Origin: Qipengyuania flava
GTDB taxonomy: Bacteria > Pseudomonadota > Alphaproteobacteria > Sphingomonadales > Sphingomonadaceae
DNA: 64,000 nt
Reading direction: 5' to 3'
Assembly (NCBI RefSeq): GCF_019448255.1
Contig: NZ_CP080410.1
Location: 1,922,001-1,986,000, forward strand
Below are positions 45,617 to 53,563 of the stretch, in pieces. The notes beneath the pieces are model-generated. The model was not told the DNA's origin. It ran no database searches and worked only from the letters and a program-made list of their open reading frames with translations. The stretch's first letter is position 1; the number at the start of each line of letters is the position of its first letter. Both the position numbers and the translations under genes were made by a program.

Positions 45617-46654
45617 ATGTCCCGCATAGTTCCGGTGGTTTTGTGCGGCGGCAGCGGCACCCGCTTGTGGCCACGCAGCCGCGCCGACAAGCCGAAGCCC
45701 TTCATCCCCCTGCTTGGTGAGAAGACCCTGTTTGAGGAGACGCTGTCGCGCTGCGCGGATCGCAGCGAATTCGGCGCTCCGGTGGTCGTAATCGGGGAAA
45801 AACATCTCGCGATTGCCCAGGAACAGGCACGGCCCATCGCCCCCGACGCGCGCTTCATTGTAGAACCCTGCGGCCGCAATACCGCGCCTGCCGTGGCCCT
45901 TGCCGCGCACGCGGTCGACCCCGGCGACATCATGCTGGTGTGCCCGAGCGACCACTTCATCGCCCAGCCCGACGCCTTCCAGGAGGCTGCCATTGCGGCG
46001 GCCGGCCTGGCAAGAGACGGCTGGCTGGTGTGCTTCGGGATCGCCGCAACGGCGCCTGAAACCGGCTATGGCTATCTGCGGCGGGGCGAGGCGCTGGATA
46101 CCGGCAGCAAGGTCGCCCAATTTGTCGAAAAGCCCGACCTCGAACGCGCCCTCGCCTTTGTGGCGGACGGAGGATACGCTTGGAACGGCGGTATTTTCGC
46201 GCTGCCGGCCGGCCTTTTCCTCGATGAGCTGGCCGCGCATCGCAGCGCCATGGCCGAACAGGTCGCCGCGGCCTTCGACAATGCGCGGACAGAGGATGCC
46301 AGGATTTTCCCCGATGCCGGGGCCTTTGGCGCCATCGCCGGGGAATCGGTCGACTACGCGGTCATGGAAAACACCGATCGGGCCGCCATGGTCGATGTGT
46401 CGATGGGCTGGTCCGATATCGGAAACTGGGATGCGCTGATGAGCAAGCGCAGCGCCGATGATGACGGCAATGTCGTGCTGGGCAGCGGCGAGATCATCGC
46501 GGCCAGCGGAACCATGATCGATACCGACGGGCCGCACGTCACCGTGGTCGGCGCAAGCGACACCGTGGTCGTGGTCGACGGCGAGGATATCCTGGTTGCG
46601 GCGCGGTCCGCCGTCCAGCGCGTCGGCGAAGCCAGCCGCTGCAAGTCGCAATGA
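45617..46654 (+). CDS. manC: Mannose-1-phosphate guanylyltransferase
   Basis: 345 residues from the ATG at 45617. The nucleotidyltransferase start is VPVVLCGGSGTRLWPRSRAD with KPFIPLLGEKTLFEET. VEPCGRNTAPAVALAA, CPSDHFI and VAQFVEKPDLERA are diagnostic of GDP-mannose pyrophosphorylases. It lacks the C-terminal isomerase domain of the two-domain enzyme; a separate isomerase gene overlaps its stop. GDP-mannose would feed the polysaccharide genes 3 kb downstream. Confidence 0.94.
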   Translation: MSRIVPVVLCGGSGTRLWPRSRADKPKPFIPLLGEKTLFEETLSRCADRSEFGAPVVVIGEKHLAIAQEQARPIAPDARFIVEPCGRNTAPAVALAAHAVDPGDIMLVCPSDHFIAQPDAFQEAAIAAAGLARDGWLVCFGIAATAPETGYGYLRRGEALDTGSKVAQFVEKPDLERALAFVADGGYAWNGGIFALPAGLFLDELAAHRSAMAEQVAAAFDNARTEDARIFPDAGAFGAIAGESVDYAVMENTDRAAMVDVSMGWSDIGNWDALMSKRSADDDGNVVLGSGEIIAASGTMIDTDGPHVTVVGASDTVVVVDGEDILVAARSAVQRVGEASRCKSQ

Positions 46655-47454
46655 GCCGCAAGCTTCCCCGCAAATACGTCGAGAAGGTCTGGGGCGCGGA
46701 CCGCCTGCCGGACGCGTTCGACGTTCCCAGCGATGCCCGCTTCGGCGAAGTCTGGTTCGAACCGCCTCCCGAGCTGCCGCAGCTGCTGGCGAAGTACATT
46801 TTCACCAGCGAGCGGCTGTCGGTGCAGAACCACCCGAGCGATGCACAGGCCGAAGCCATGGGGTTCGGGCGCAACGGCAAGAGCGAATGCTGGGTGATCC
46901 TCGAAAGCGCGCCCGACGCAACCATCGCGGTGGGCTTCCGCGAGGAACATTCCCCCGAAGCGCTCCGCACCGCCGCGCTCGACGGGTCGATCGTCGACCT
47001 GCTCGAATGGCACCCGGTTACCAAGGGCGATGTGTTCTACATTCCCTCCGGCACGGTGCATGCGATTGGCGCCGGAGTGAACCTCATCGAGGTCCAGCAG
47101 AACAGCGATATCACCTTCCGCCTGTTCGACTATGGCCGCCCGCGCGAACTGCATCTCGACGGCGGCCTTTCCGTTGCCGAAACAGGCCCTTATTCCGCAG
47201 ACCTGCGGAGCCGTGTTGGCAGTGGTTCGGCAACGCTTGTCGACGGCCCGCACTTCCGCCTCGACTGTTTTTCCGCCGAAACCGGCCCGGCGCATGGGCT
47301 GACCGGCCCAGCCATTGCGATCGCGTTCGACGGGTCGCCCAAGGTAGGCGACGAGAGCCTGTCGCTTGGCGACTGCCTGCTGGTCGAGGATATGGCGGGC
47401 ATGGCGATCACTGGGACTGGCTCGGTGCTGGTTTCGCAGCCCAAGGCTGGCTAA
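46651..47454 (+). CDS. manA: Class I mannose-6-phosphate isomerase
   Basis: 267 residues. The type I cupin zinc site is seen in SVQNHPSDAQAEAMG and IPSGTVHAIGAGVNLIEVQQ. KSECWVIL fits a metal-binding glutamate region. It interconverts fructose-6-P and mannose-6-P to supply ManC (phosphomannomutase is not in the window). It is shorter than the E. coli enzyme (391) because the helical insert is missing, which is common in alphaproteobacteria. Overlaps manC by four bases. Confidence 0.9.
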   Translation: MSRKLPRKYVEKVWGADRLPDAFDVPSDARFGEVWFEPPPELPQLLAKYIFTSERLSVQNHPSDAQAEAMGFGRNGKSECWVILESAPDATIAVGFREEHSPEALRTAALDGSIVDLLEWHPVTKGDVFYIPSGTVHAIGAGVNLIEVQQNSDITFRLFDYGRPRELHLDGGLSVAETGPYSADLRSRVGSGSATLVDGPHFRLDCFSAETGPAHGLTGPAIAIAFDGSPKVGDESLSLGDCLLVEDMAGMAITGTGSVLVSQPKAG

Positions 47455-47474
47455 GCCGCTCACCGGTTTTTCCC

Positions 47475-47493
47475 CTGCGGCAAACCGCCGCAG
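47475..47493 (+). terminator. Hairpin after manA
   Basis: CTGCGGC-AAACC-GCCGCAG, a perfect seven-pair stem 20 bases after the manA stop, without a T tract. It may mark the end of the manC-manA transcript and separates it from the small-RNA promoter. Confidence 0.4.
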
Positions 47494-47509
47494 CCCCGTT
47501 CCCCCGGGC

Positions 47510-47537
47510 TTGAAAGCCGGTTTCCAGAGATTATCTT
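47510..47537 (+). promoter_or_regulatory. Candidate promoter of an intergenic small RNA
   Basis: TTGAAA (47510-47515), 16 bases, TATCTT (47532-47537). The -35 box sits inside an inverted repeat, GGCTT-GA-AAGCC (flanked CCGG...CCGG), which could be a regulator site. The predicted start near 47544 coincides with the first base pairs of the first RNA hairpin. Confidence 0.5.
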
Positions 47538-47540
47538 TGA

Positions 47541-47648
47541 TGTGTCCGCTGCGCTTCCCCTCATGGCGCACGGACAAATGCACTTCTGTGCATTTCCTCC
47601 CTGAACCTTGGCCACCCCGTGTATCTTCATTCACGGGGTGGTTTTTTC
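47541..47648 (+). ncRNA. Putative trans-acting small RNA (about 105 nt), family not recognised
   Basis: Between the convergent manA and N-formylglutamate amidohydrolase genes, three consecutive hairpins can be drawn. Hairpin 1 is TGTCCG-C-TGCGC...GCGCA-CGGACA (47543-47576) with loop TTCCCCTCATG. Hairpin 2 is AAATGCAC-TTCT-GTGCATTT (47576-47595). The third is a terminator, CCACCCCGTG...CACGGGGTGG (47612-47641) with T6. The single-stranded linker CCTCCCTGAACC (47596-47607) and the CCCCTC loop are pyrimidine-rich and could pair with ribosome-binding sites, as in several alphaproteobacterial small RNAs. No convincing ORF is present. It is not 4.5S, 6S, tmRNA or RNase P RNA by eye. Confidence 0.6.
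47612..47648 (+). terminator. Rho-independent terminator of the small RNA
   Basis: CCACCCCGTG-TATCTTCATT-CACGGGGTGG followed by TTTTTTCTT: a ten-pair perfect stem with a long T tract, the best terminator in the window. Confidence 0.92.
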
Positions 47649-47658
47649 TTGGAAGCGC

Positions 47659-48609
47659 CTATTCGGCAGCCTGCGAGAAGCCGCCGCCTCGCCCCATCAG
47701 GGCGGTTTCCGCGCCCAGCGTGCGCACGAGGCCTGCCAGCAGCTTGACGATCGCCGGAAGGCGCGCGCTCGGCTGGTCGAGGCGTGCGTCGAGATAGGTG
47801 CTACGGCACACCTCGATCTGGATCGCGTGGATGCCCCTCTGGGTCTGCCCGTAGCGGTCGAGGACATAGCCTCCCGAATAGGGCCGGTTGTGCGCCACAC
47901 GACGCCCCTGGGTGGCGAGATAGCGCATTGTTAGATCGACAAGGCCGGGATCGCAAGAGGCACCAAAGCGGTCGCCGATGACGAACTCTGCCGGCTGGTC
48001 CTGGGGGTGCGATGGGCGAAGGGGCGGCATCGAGTGCAAGTCGATCAGCAGGGCCACGCCCCATTGGTCGCGAAGCCGTTCAAGCTCGGCAGCGAGAGCG
48101 CCGTGATAGGGCTCGTAAATCCCCTCGATCCACGCATCGACCTCCTGCCGCTCGAGCGGTCGGCGCCATAGCTCCCCCATGCCGGGAACCCGTCGCGGAA
48201 TCAGTCCGAGCCCGCTGCGCGAGCGGCGGTTGGCCAGCGAATGGCGCGTCTGCGGCGGACGCGTTCCGCGCACCATCGCCCAATCGATGTCTTCTGAAGA
48301 CCGATTGAGGTCGATCATCGCCCTGGGAGCGGTGGCAAGCAGCAGGTTCGCTCCAGTCGCAAAGGCGACCGGCTTACCCACAGCGTCAATATGGCGGTCT
48401 TCAAGCCGCAGCTTGGCCTGCGCCGGATCGCGCAGCGTCTCCAGAACCGGATCGGGATAGGCCCTGCCGGCGTGCGGCATTGCGACCACGATCGGCGCCG
48501 CCTGCTCCGCATAGCGCCACAGGCGATAGGCCGGCTCCCCCAGGCCGGGGATGGCCCCTCCGCTTTCGCACACCGGATCCTCCGGGAATTGGGGGGGCGT
48601 TGAATCCAT
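47659..48609 (-). CDS. N-formylglutamate amidohydrolase family protein
   Basis: 316 residues. Family motifs: VVAMPHAGRAYP, APRAMIDLNRSSEDID and LLIDLHSMPP. A conserved histidine/aspartate set suggests a zinc hydrolase that deformylates N-formylglutamate (histidine breakdown) or a related acyl-amino acid. No hut genes are nearby, so the true substrate is open. It is divergent from cpdR and convergent with the small RNA. Confidence 0.88.
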   Translation of the reverse strand: MDSTPPQFPEDPVCESGGAIPGLGEPAYRLWRYAEQAAPIVVAMPHAGRAYPDPVLETLRDPAQAKLRLEDRHIDAVGKPVAFATGANLLLATAPRAMIDLNRSSEDIDWAMVRGTRPPQTRHSLANRRSRSGLGLIPRRVPGMGELWRRPLERQEVDAWIEGIYEPYHGALAAELERLRDQWGVALLIDLHSMPPLRPSHPQDQPAEFVIGDRFGASCDPGLVDLTMRYLATQGRRVAHNRPYSGGYVLDRYGQTQRGIHAIQIEVCRSTYLDARLDQPSARLPAIVKLLAGLVRTLGAETALMGRGGGFSQAAE

Positions 48610-48793
48610 GGAGCCAAGCTTGGTCGCTCCCCGGAATTAATCAAGCCGGGAATCGCTGAAAACCGCAGGAAACCAAGCACAATGCCCTCGCAAGGCCCCT
48701 GTTCATGCCGCGCCCGCAATCTGTTCCGTTCCGGGGCGCGTTAACAACGATCGTTTCGGATACATGGTTTTTTAAATCCAAGGCGCTACACCG

Positions 48794-49189
48794 ATGCGCA
48801 TGACGGAAGCACCGACTCACTCGATCCTGCTCGCCGAGGATGACGAAGCCATGCGCGTCTACCTCGAGCGCGCGCTTGCCAACGCCGGCTATTCGGTCGA
48901 CTCGGTCGATCGCGGCACGGCTGCGCTCCCCCTTCTCGAAGAGGGAAGCTACGATCTGCTGCTTTCGGACATCGTCATGCCCGAAATGGACGGCATCGAA
49001 CTGGCGCAGAAGTGCAACGAAGTGAGCCCGCACACCAAGGTGATGTTCATCACCGGTTTCGCCGCCGTGACCTTGAAGGCCAGCCGCGAACAACCGCATG
49101 CGAAAGTGCTGTCGAAACCCTTCCACCTGCGCGATCTCGTGCTCGAAGTGGAACGCGTTCTCGAAGAAAAAGTGAGCGCCCGTCTTTAG
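48794..49189 (+). CDS. cpdR: CpdR-type single-domain response regulator
   Basis: 131 residues, a receiver domain only. The acidic pocket EDDE, phospho-aspartate in LLLSDIVMPEMDG, the KVMFITGFAAVTLKAS segment and the lysine in LSKPFHLRDLV are all present. The FITGFAAV run is typical of CpdR, which in Caulobacter localises ClpXP to the pole for cell-cycle proteolysis of CtrA and PdeA. Start at 48794 or six bases later. The 184-base divergent gap upstream has an AACGATCGTT palindrome (48746-48755). Confidence 0.85.
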   Translation: MRMTEAPTHSILLAEDDEAMRVYLERALANAGYSVDSVDRGTAALPLLEEGSYDLLLSDIVMPEMDGIELAQKCNEVSPHTKVMFITGFAAVTLKASREQPHAKVLSKPFHLRDLVLEVERVLEEKVSARL

Positions 49190-49267
49190 GGCCTCTTTTG
49201 GCCTTGCGCGGGTGTGGCAAGGCCGCTATTGGGCCGCCCTGCCCTGAATAAGGGCCGCTTGATGAGT

Positions 49268-49342
49268 GGGCGTATAGCTCAGTGGTAGAGCACTATGTTG
49301 ACATCGTAGGGGTCCCAAGTTCGAACCTTGGTACGCCCACCA
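49268..49342 (+). tRNA. tRNA-Val (anticodon GAC)
   Basis: 75 bases including an encoded CCA. Acceptor GGGCGTA/TACGCCC, D arm GCTC..GAGC, anticodon stem CTATG/CGTAG with loop TTGACAT giving anticodon GAC, T arm CCAAG-TTCGAAC-CTTGG. It reads GTC/GTT valine codons. It stands alone between cpdR and the polysaccharide locus. Confidence 0.97.
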
Positions 49343-49430
49343 TCAAAGCCTCAAGACTTCCTGAAAACCTGATTTCCTGATCGCCGCCATGCTCTGGCGG
49401 TACGCTACCTGACGCCTCTCCGGACGCGAA

Positions 49431-50339
49431 TCAGGCCGTCTGGTCGAGCCAGCCGGTCGAGCGACCGATCAGCGCTTCGAGCTTGCGCGTGTCCTCGGCG
49501 AATTCGGCGCGGTATTCGTCACGCTTCTCCTGCGACAGGGTCAGGCGCGGGCCGGTGTTCATTTCCTGGATCCGTCGTTTGATCGAAGCACCGATGCCGC
49601 GCGGGATGACGCGCTTGGCAAAAGTCGCGAGCGGGCTCGCATCGATCAGGCGGGCGACCACCTTCGACTTAGGCATGCCCGATTTGTTGAACTCGCCTTC
49701 AAGGTCCAGCTCGACGCTGCTGTCTACCCCGATGAATTCCATCACCTGTTTCATCACGCCGCGGGTATCGGCGCGCATTTCGGGCACGAGAATGACCATC
49801 ACATTCTCCTTGCCGAAGGTGTCGAAATAGCGCTCGACCGCGTCTGCGCTGAACGCGCCATTGCGATAGAGCCACATGTCCCCCCAGCCCTGCGCGAGCC
49901 GTGCCGGCTCCGCTGCCAGCGCATCCTCGAACTCGAGATCCTCGCGAGCCGAACGGCGCAGGTGCATATATTGCGAGAACATCCGGTCGACCGGATCGCG
50001 CAGCATGATGATGATCTTCGGGCTGCCCAGAAGGTCCTTGATCGCCTGCGGTGCGCTCGGCGAGGTCAGGTAGGACGGCGAGATGTCACCGCTGACGGCG
50101 CCCTGCGGGCTGGCGCGGAACATCTTGCGGTATTCCGCCTCGTTGGAAACGATATCGGCCAGCACCGAGCGCATGCCCGGCCCGTTCGGCCGTTCCAGCA
50201 GGTCCGGAGCGGAGAAGAAGTGCAGCTCCTTTTGCGCCGGAAGGAAGACTTCCGGATGGTCACGCAGGTAGTGGTAGAGCGACGTCGTGCCGCATTTCGG
50301 CCCGCCGACACACACGAAGCTGGGGAGTTTTTCGCTCAT
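49431..50339 (-). CDS. Sulfotransferase domain protein
   Basis: 302 residues from the ATG at 50339. The PAPS-binding motifs are VCVGGPKCGTTSLYHYL (5' phosphosulfate loop) and IIIMLRDPVDRMFSQYMHLR (3' phosphate). It resembles heparan-sulfate-type and bacterial polysaccharide sulfotransferases. It ends a four-gene minus-strand block (polymerase, GT2, WecG, this gene) with a nine-base gap, so it probably sulfates the polymer made by this locus. Cytoplasmic action on lipid-linked units or sugars is inferred. Confidence 0.88.
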   Translation of the reverse strand: MSEKLPSFVCVGGPKCGTTSLYHYLRDHPEVFLPAQKELHFFSAPDLLERPNGPGMRSVLADIVSNEAEYRKMFRASPQGAVSGDISPSYLTSPSAPQAIKDLLGSPKIIIMLRDPVDRMFSQYMHLRRSAREDLEFEDALAAEPARLAQGWGDMWLYRNGAFSADAVERYFDTFGKENVMVILVPEMRADTRGVMKQVMEFIGVDSSVELDLEGEFNKSGMPKSKVVARLIDASPLATFAKRVIPRGIGASIKRRIQEMNTGPRLTLSQEKRDEYRAEFAEDTRKLEALIGRSTGWLDQTA

Positions 50340-50347
50340 TTCCAAAC

Positions 50348-51142
50348 CTACTTCCGATTCCGCTCGATCGTCTTCAAACGATTGAGAAACTGGACATTTC
50401 CGATGACGTAGCGCCGGAACAAGCGGCGCGGTTCGAGCGCCAGGCGATAGACCCATTCGAACCCCGATGCGCGCAGCCACTTCGGTGCGCGCGAATGCCG
50501 GTTCGAAAGGAAGTCGATGATAGCCCCGCCGCAAATGACCAGGCGCGGTTGCCAGCTGCAGCGCTCCGCAATGGCCGAAGCCACCGCTTCCTGCCGCGGC
50601 ATGCCCATGGCGAGAACGACGATTTCGGGCTTGGTCTCGTCAACAGCGCCGAGATAGGCGCTCTCGTCCTGAAAGCCATCGACCTTGGATACGATGGTGT
50701 TGCCGCGCGCCTCCAACTCGGCGCATCCCTTGCTCAGCCAGGGATCGCGGGTGCCGAAGACGGCAACCTTCTTGTCCGTATGCCGCGCGAGCACCGCCGG
50801 AATGAGATCGGTACCGTTGAGATTGGCACCCGGTTCATGACCCAACCGGTCGAGGAAAATTTCCATGCCCTTGCCGTCGCGAACCAGCAGCGAGGCTGCC
50901 AGAAGGTCTTTCGCGAAGGATGGCCGCTCGCACATCATGTTGAAGGCGTGCGCGTTGATGAAGGCGAGCGTGTCGCAGCCCTCCTTCGCGATCCGCTGAT
51001 CGATCGCTGCCAGGCATTCGGCTTCATCCGCGAAGGTCGACAGGCTCTCCAGCACCCCGTCGGCCAGCCCTTCCAGCGAGGCAGGCGCCTGTGTGTCGGG
51101 ATCCTGCGCGGAGGTGGTCCGCGCGTGCACTCTATCGGTCAT
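50348..51142 (-). CDS. WecG/TagA/CpsF family glycosyltransferase
   Basis: 264 residues. GT26 fold markers are TLAFINAHAFNMMCERP, DGKGMEIFLDRLGHEPGANL, VAVFGTRDPWL, LAMGMPRQEAVAS (PRQE) and VICGGAIIDFLSN. Relatives add N-acetylmannosaminuronate, glucose or related sugars to an undecaprenyl-linked acceptor at the inner face of the membrane. The donor sugar is not predictable. Overlaps the GT2 gene by four bases. Confidence 0.9.
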   Translation of the reverse strand: MTDRVHARTTSAQDPDTQAPASLEGLADGVLESLSTFADEAECLAAIDQRIAKEGCDTLAFINAHAFNMMCERPSFAKDLLAASLLVRDGKGMEIFLDRLGHEPGANLNGTDLIPAVLARHTDKKVAVFGTRDPWLSKGCAELEARGNTIVSKVDGFQDESAYLGAVDETKPEIVVLAMGMPRQEAVASAIAERCSWQPRLVICGGAIIDFLSNRHSRAPKWLRASGFEWVYRLALEPRRLFRRYVIGNVQFLNRLKTIERNRK

Positions 51143-52086
51143 TTGCTAGCCGACCTCGACTTCCAGACTGCGTATTTCATGCGAAGCATCGCGTGCATGG
51201 CCGCACGGGAGAACGGCCGGTCCGCGAAGGTTTTGTTGATGGTCGTGGTAAGACCATCGAACTTGAGATCGACAACCCGCCGCGAGGATTTGACGCTCTT
51301 GCCCCAACCGAACTCGTGGATCACCGGTGTCGTGTTGAGTTTGGCAATGCGCCAGCCTGCGCTCGATGCTCGCAGGCAAAACTCCTCGTCCTCGCCATAC
51401 ATGAAGATGTCGGGGTCAAAGCCGTAGCCGAACGTTTCAAGCAGCTCGTGCCGCAGAAGGAAGGCAGCGCCGCAGACCCAGTCGACCTCTTCCACGAACG
51501 GACGCTCCGATTGCACGGGATCTTGCCCCGAATGCGTCGCGGCAAAGGTCTTGCCCATGCGCGTCTTGCCGAGCGCTTTTGCAGCCAGCCCCGTGGGATC
51601 CTTGGCAATCACGGCTTTCGCGATTGGTCCGATCGCAAGGCCCTGCAGAGCCCATTTCATCGGCGTGCTGGCAGCATAGGCCGAGGTTTGGGGGCTGTGG
51701 TCGGGATAGACCAGCGGGAGGCCGGCAATCCCCAGCTTCGGGTCCTGCTCGAAAGCCTCGACCGCCTTGTCGAGAATGTCGTCCTGCAGATAGGCATCGG
51801 CGTTGTGGCAGTAGTAGTAACGCGCCGGCGCGTGCGCGAAGCCGGCGTTGTTGCCGCGGCCAAAGCCGATGTTCTCTTCCAGCTCCACCAGTTCGATCTG
51901 GGGGAATTCCTCCTTCACGATGCGAACGGTGTCGTCGCTGGAGGCGTTGTCGACGAAGACAATGCGGTGCGGAACCTTGGGCGCGTGGGCCAAAAGGCTC
52001 TCGATACAGCCGCGCACGAAGGCGGCCGAATTGTAGGTCACCACGACGATCGTAAGCGTGTTTTCAGGCAATCGGGCCTCAGGCAT
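51139..52086 (-). CDS. Glycosyltransferase family 2 (rhamnosyltransferase-like)
   Basis: 315 residues. GT-A fold with LTIVVVTYNSAAFVRGCIESLL, FVDNASSDDTVRIV, the CHNADAYLQDD metal-binding region and GEDEEFCLRASSAGW. It resembles the WbbL-like dTDP-rhamnosyltransferase group, which fits the rfb genes in this locus; the sugar is still an inference. Its start overlaps the polymerase end by eight bases. Confidence 0.88.
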   Translation of the reverse strand: MPEARLPENTLTIVVVTYNSAAFVRGCIESLLAHAPKVPHRIVFVDNASSDDTVRIVKEEFPQIELVELEENIGFGRGNNAGFAHAPARYYYCHNADAYLQDDILDKAVEAFEQDPKLGIAGLPLVYPDHSPQTSAYAASTPMKWALQGLAIGPIAKAVIAKDPTGLAAKALGKTRMGKTFAATHSGQDPVQSERPFVEEVDWVCGAAFLLRHELLETFGYGFDPDIFMYGEDEEFCLRASSAGWRIAKLNTTPVIHEFGWGKSVKSSRRVVDLKFDGLTTTINKTFADRPFSRAAMHAMLRMKYAVWKSRSASK

Positions 52087-53377
52087 GGCGGCGCGCCAGA
52101 ACGGTTATGGCTGTAAGCCACGCTGCCAGGATAAAGAACAGCGGGTGCAGCGTGAAGATCGAGAGAATGGCCATGAAGATCGCGCCGAAGGTGCAGCCGA
52201 TCAGGAGACCAAGGGCCAGGCCGTCCCAGCCCTGCTGCTCCAGCCAGTACCGACGCGCCGCATTCGAGAACAGCTCTACACCTTGGTAGAGGATGCTGCC
52301 GATAAGCAGGATAAACGCGGCAAAGCCCATGAAACCGGAGCTCAGCAGCACCGACAGGTACCAATTGTCGACTGTACCAAGGTTGGCGCGCCACAGTTTC
52401 ATGGCCCCGATGCCGCCGCGCATACCCTCGGTAATCGCCGCAATCGCGCCCGGTCCGGGACCAAAGCCGAAAAACGGCTTCTCGCGAATGGCGATCAGGC
52501 CATTGCGAATTTGCGCCTCGCGGACATGCGATTCGAAAAGGCCCGAGCCAGAGCGCTGCTCAGCGAGGACGAGCACAGCAGCAAGAACCAGCGGGGCAAC
52601 GGCAAAGGCTACGCCGCGAGTGGTAATGTACCCGCTCCCAAGGTTGATCCGCATCGGGCGAAGGACCGCCCAGAGGCCCAACTGGAATGCGACGAGCACC
52701 AAGCCCGATCGCGATCCGGTCGCAAAGCCCATACCGACGAGCAAGACCACGCAAAGCACACGAAGGGGATTGGAGAACGGGAGCTTGGAGAAAAGGAAGA
52801 GCGGCAAGATCATGACGACCATATGCGCGAGCGTGAGGGGGTGTTCGAATGGTCCCTTCACGCGCAGCAACCCGCTACGCTGGATCGATGCCTCGTTGAT
52901 CGCCTTGCCGGCACCTTCCGGGGCGAGTGATGTGAACACATTGAACCCGAGTACAAGCTCGAGCGCCACCACACCTGCAATTATCAGGACCGAGACTTCC
53001 AGGATCCTTGCGATCTCTTTCTCGACCCGCACCTGCGAGAAGATCACGAAGAAGGCGAGGAAAACGAAAAAGTTCGAAGCGATGTCATTGATGACGATCG
53101 GAATGGAAACGGCGAACGGTGACAAGGCAGCTGCGATAGCGCGAACCAGGAAATAGCCTGTCAGAAACAACGCCAGCCCGTTGCGGTAGGCAAACAGGTC
53201 TCTTACGCCTGCCGAGAAGGTGGGCAGGACATCCCGCTTGGCTACGCTGGCGGCGAGCAGGATCAGGAGGCCGCGCTCAAGATTGATCTGCGCATTCTCC
53301 ACCGGCTCGATGCCGATATAGAACGGCACCAGCAGCAGCGCCACGAGATACGCCAATGCGATGTATACGAAGAGCAT
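52079..53377 (-). CDS. O-antigen ligase/Wzy polymerase family protein
   Basis: 432 residues from the ATG at 53377; the frame is open upstream, but the extension is not membrane-like. About 10-12 membrane helices (MLFVYIALAYLVALLLVPF onward). The large periplasmic loop typical of the Wzy_C fold lies around IREKPFFGFGPGPGAIAAI, a GxGxG-like signature in ligases and polymerases. It probably polymerises repeat units or ligates chains in the periplasm. Divergent from the Wzx gene. Confidence 0.85.
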   Translation of the reverse strand: MLFVYIALAYLVALLLVPFYIGIEPVENAQINLERGLLILLAASVAKRDVLPTFSAGVRDLFAYRNGLALFLTGYFLVRAIAAALSPFAVSIPIVINDIASNFFVFLAFFVIFSQVRVEKEIARILEVSVLIIAGVVALELVLGFNVFTSLAPEGAGKAINEASIQRSGLLRVKGPFEHPLTLAHMVVMILPLFLFSKLPFSNPLRVLCVVLLVGMGFATGSRSGLVLVAFQLGLWAVLRPMRINLGSGYITTRGVAFAVAPLVLAAVLVLAEQRSGSGLFESHVREAQIRNGLIAIREKPFFGFGPGPGAIAAITEGMRGGIGAMKLWRANLGTVDNWYLSVLLSSGFMGFAAFILLIGSILYQGVELFSNAARRYWLEQQGWDGLALGLLIGCTFGAIFMAILSIFTLHPLFFILAAWLTAITVLARRHA

Positions 53378-53511
53378 ATTGCTAGCGGGATCGATCCGGA
53401 AAAGTCGCGAGAAGGTATTGGTGTAACAAAGTCTTTCGACGGGACCTGCCCGCCATGGTCGTCCTAAGGGCTCTAGGAGAATTCCGCAACGCCGCGCAAA
53501 GGTATTCGCAC

Positions 53512-53540
53512 TTGCAATAAAATCGGCCACTTCATATCGA
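53512..53540 (+). promoter_or_regulatory. Candidate promoter of the wzx-frhB-pyruvyltransferase block
   Basis: TTGCAA (53512-53517), 17 bases, TATCGA (53535-53540). Predicted start near 53547, giving a 17-nt leader before the TTG start of the flippase. It lies in a 186-base divergent gap. Confidence 0.45.
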
Positions 53541-53563
53541 ACGGCTTCCGTCGGCCTACACGA

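Noticed and set aside
48741..48770. Possible CtrA binding sites (TTAAC and TTTTTTAA) upstream of cpdR
   Set aside because: The halves are not spaced as TTAA-N7-TTAA, so there is no full CtrA box.
49200..49224. GGCCTTGC...GCAAGGCC hairpin after cpdR as a terminator
   Set aside because: No T tract follows and it overlaps likely promoter DNA of tRNA-Val; it was not listed as a terminator.
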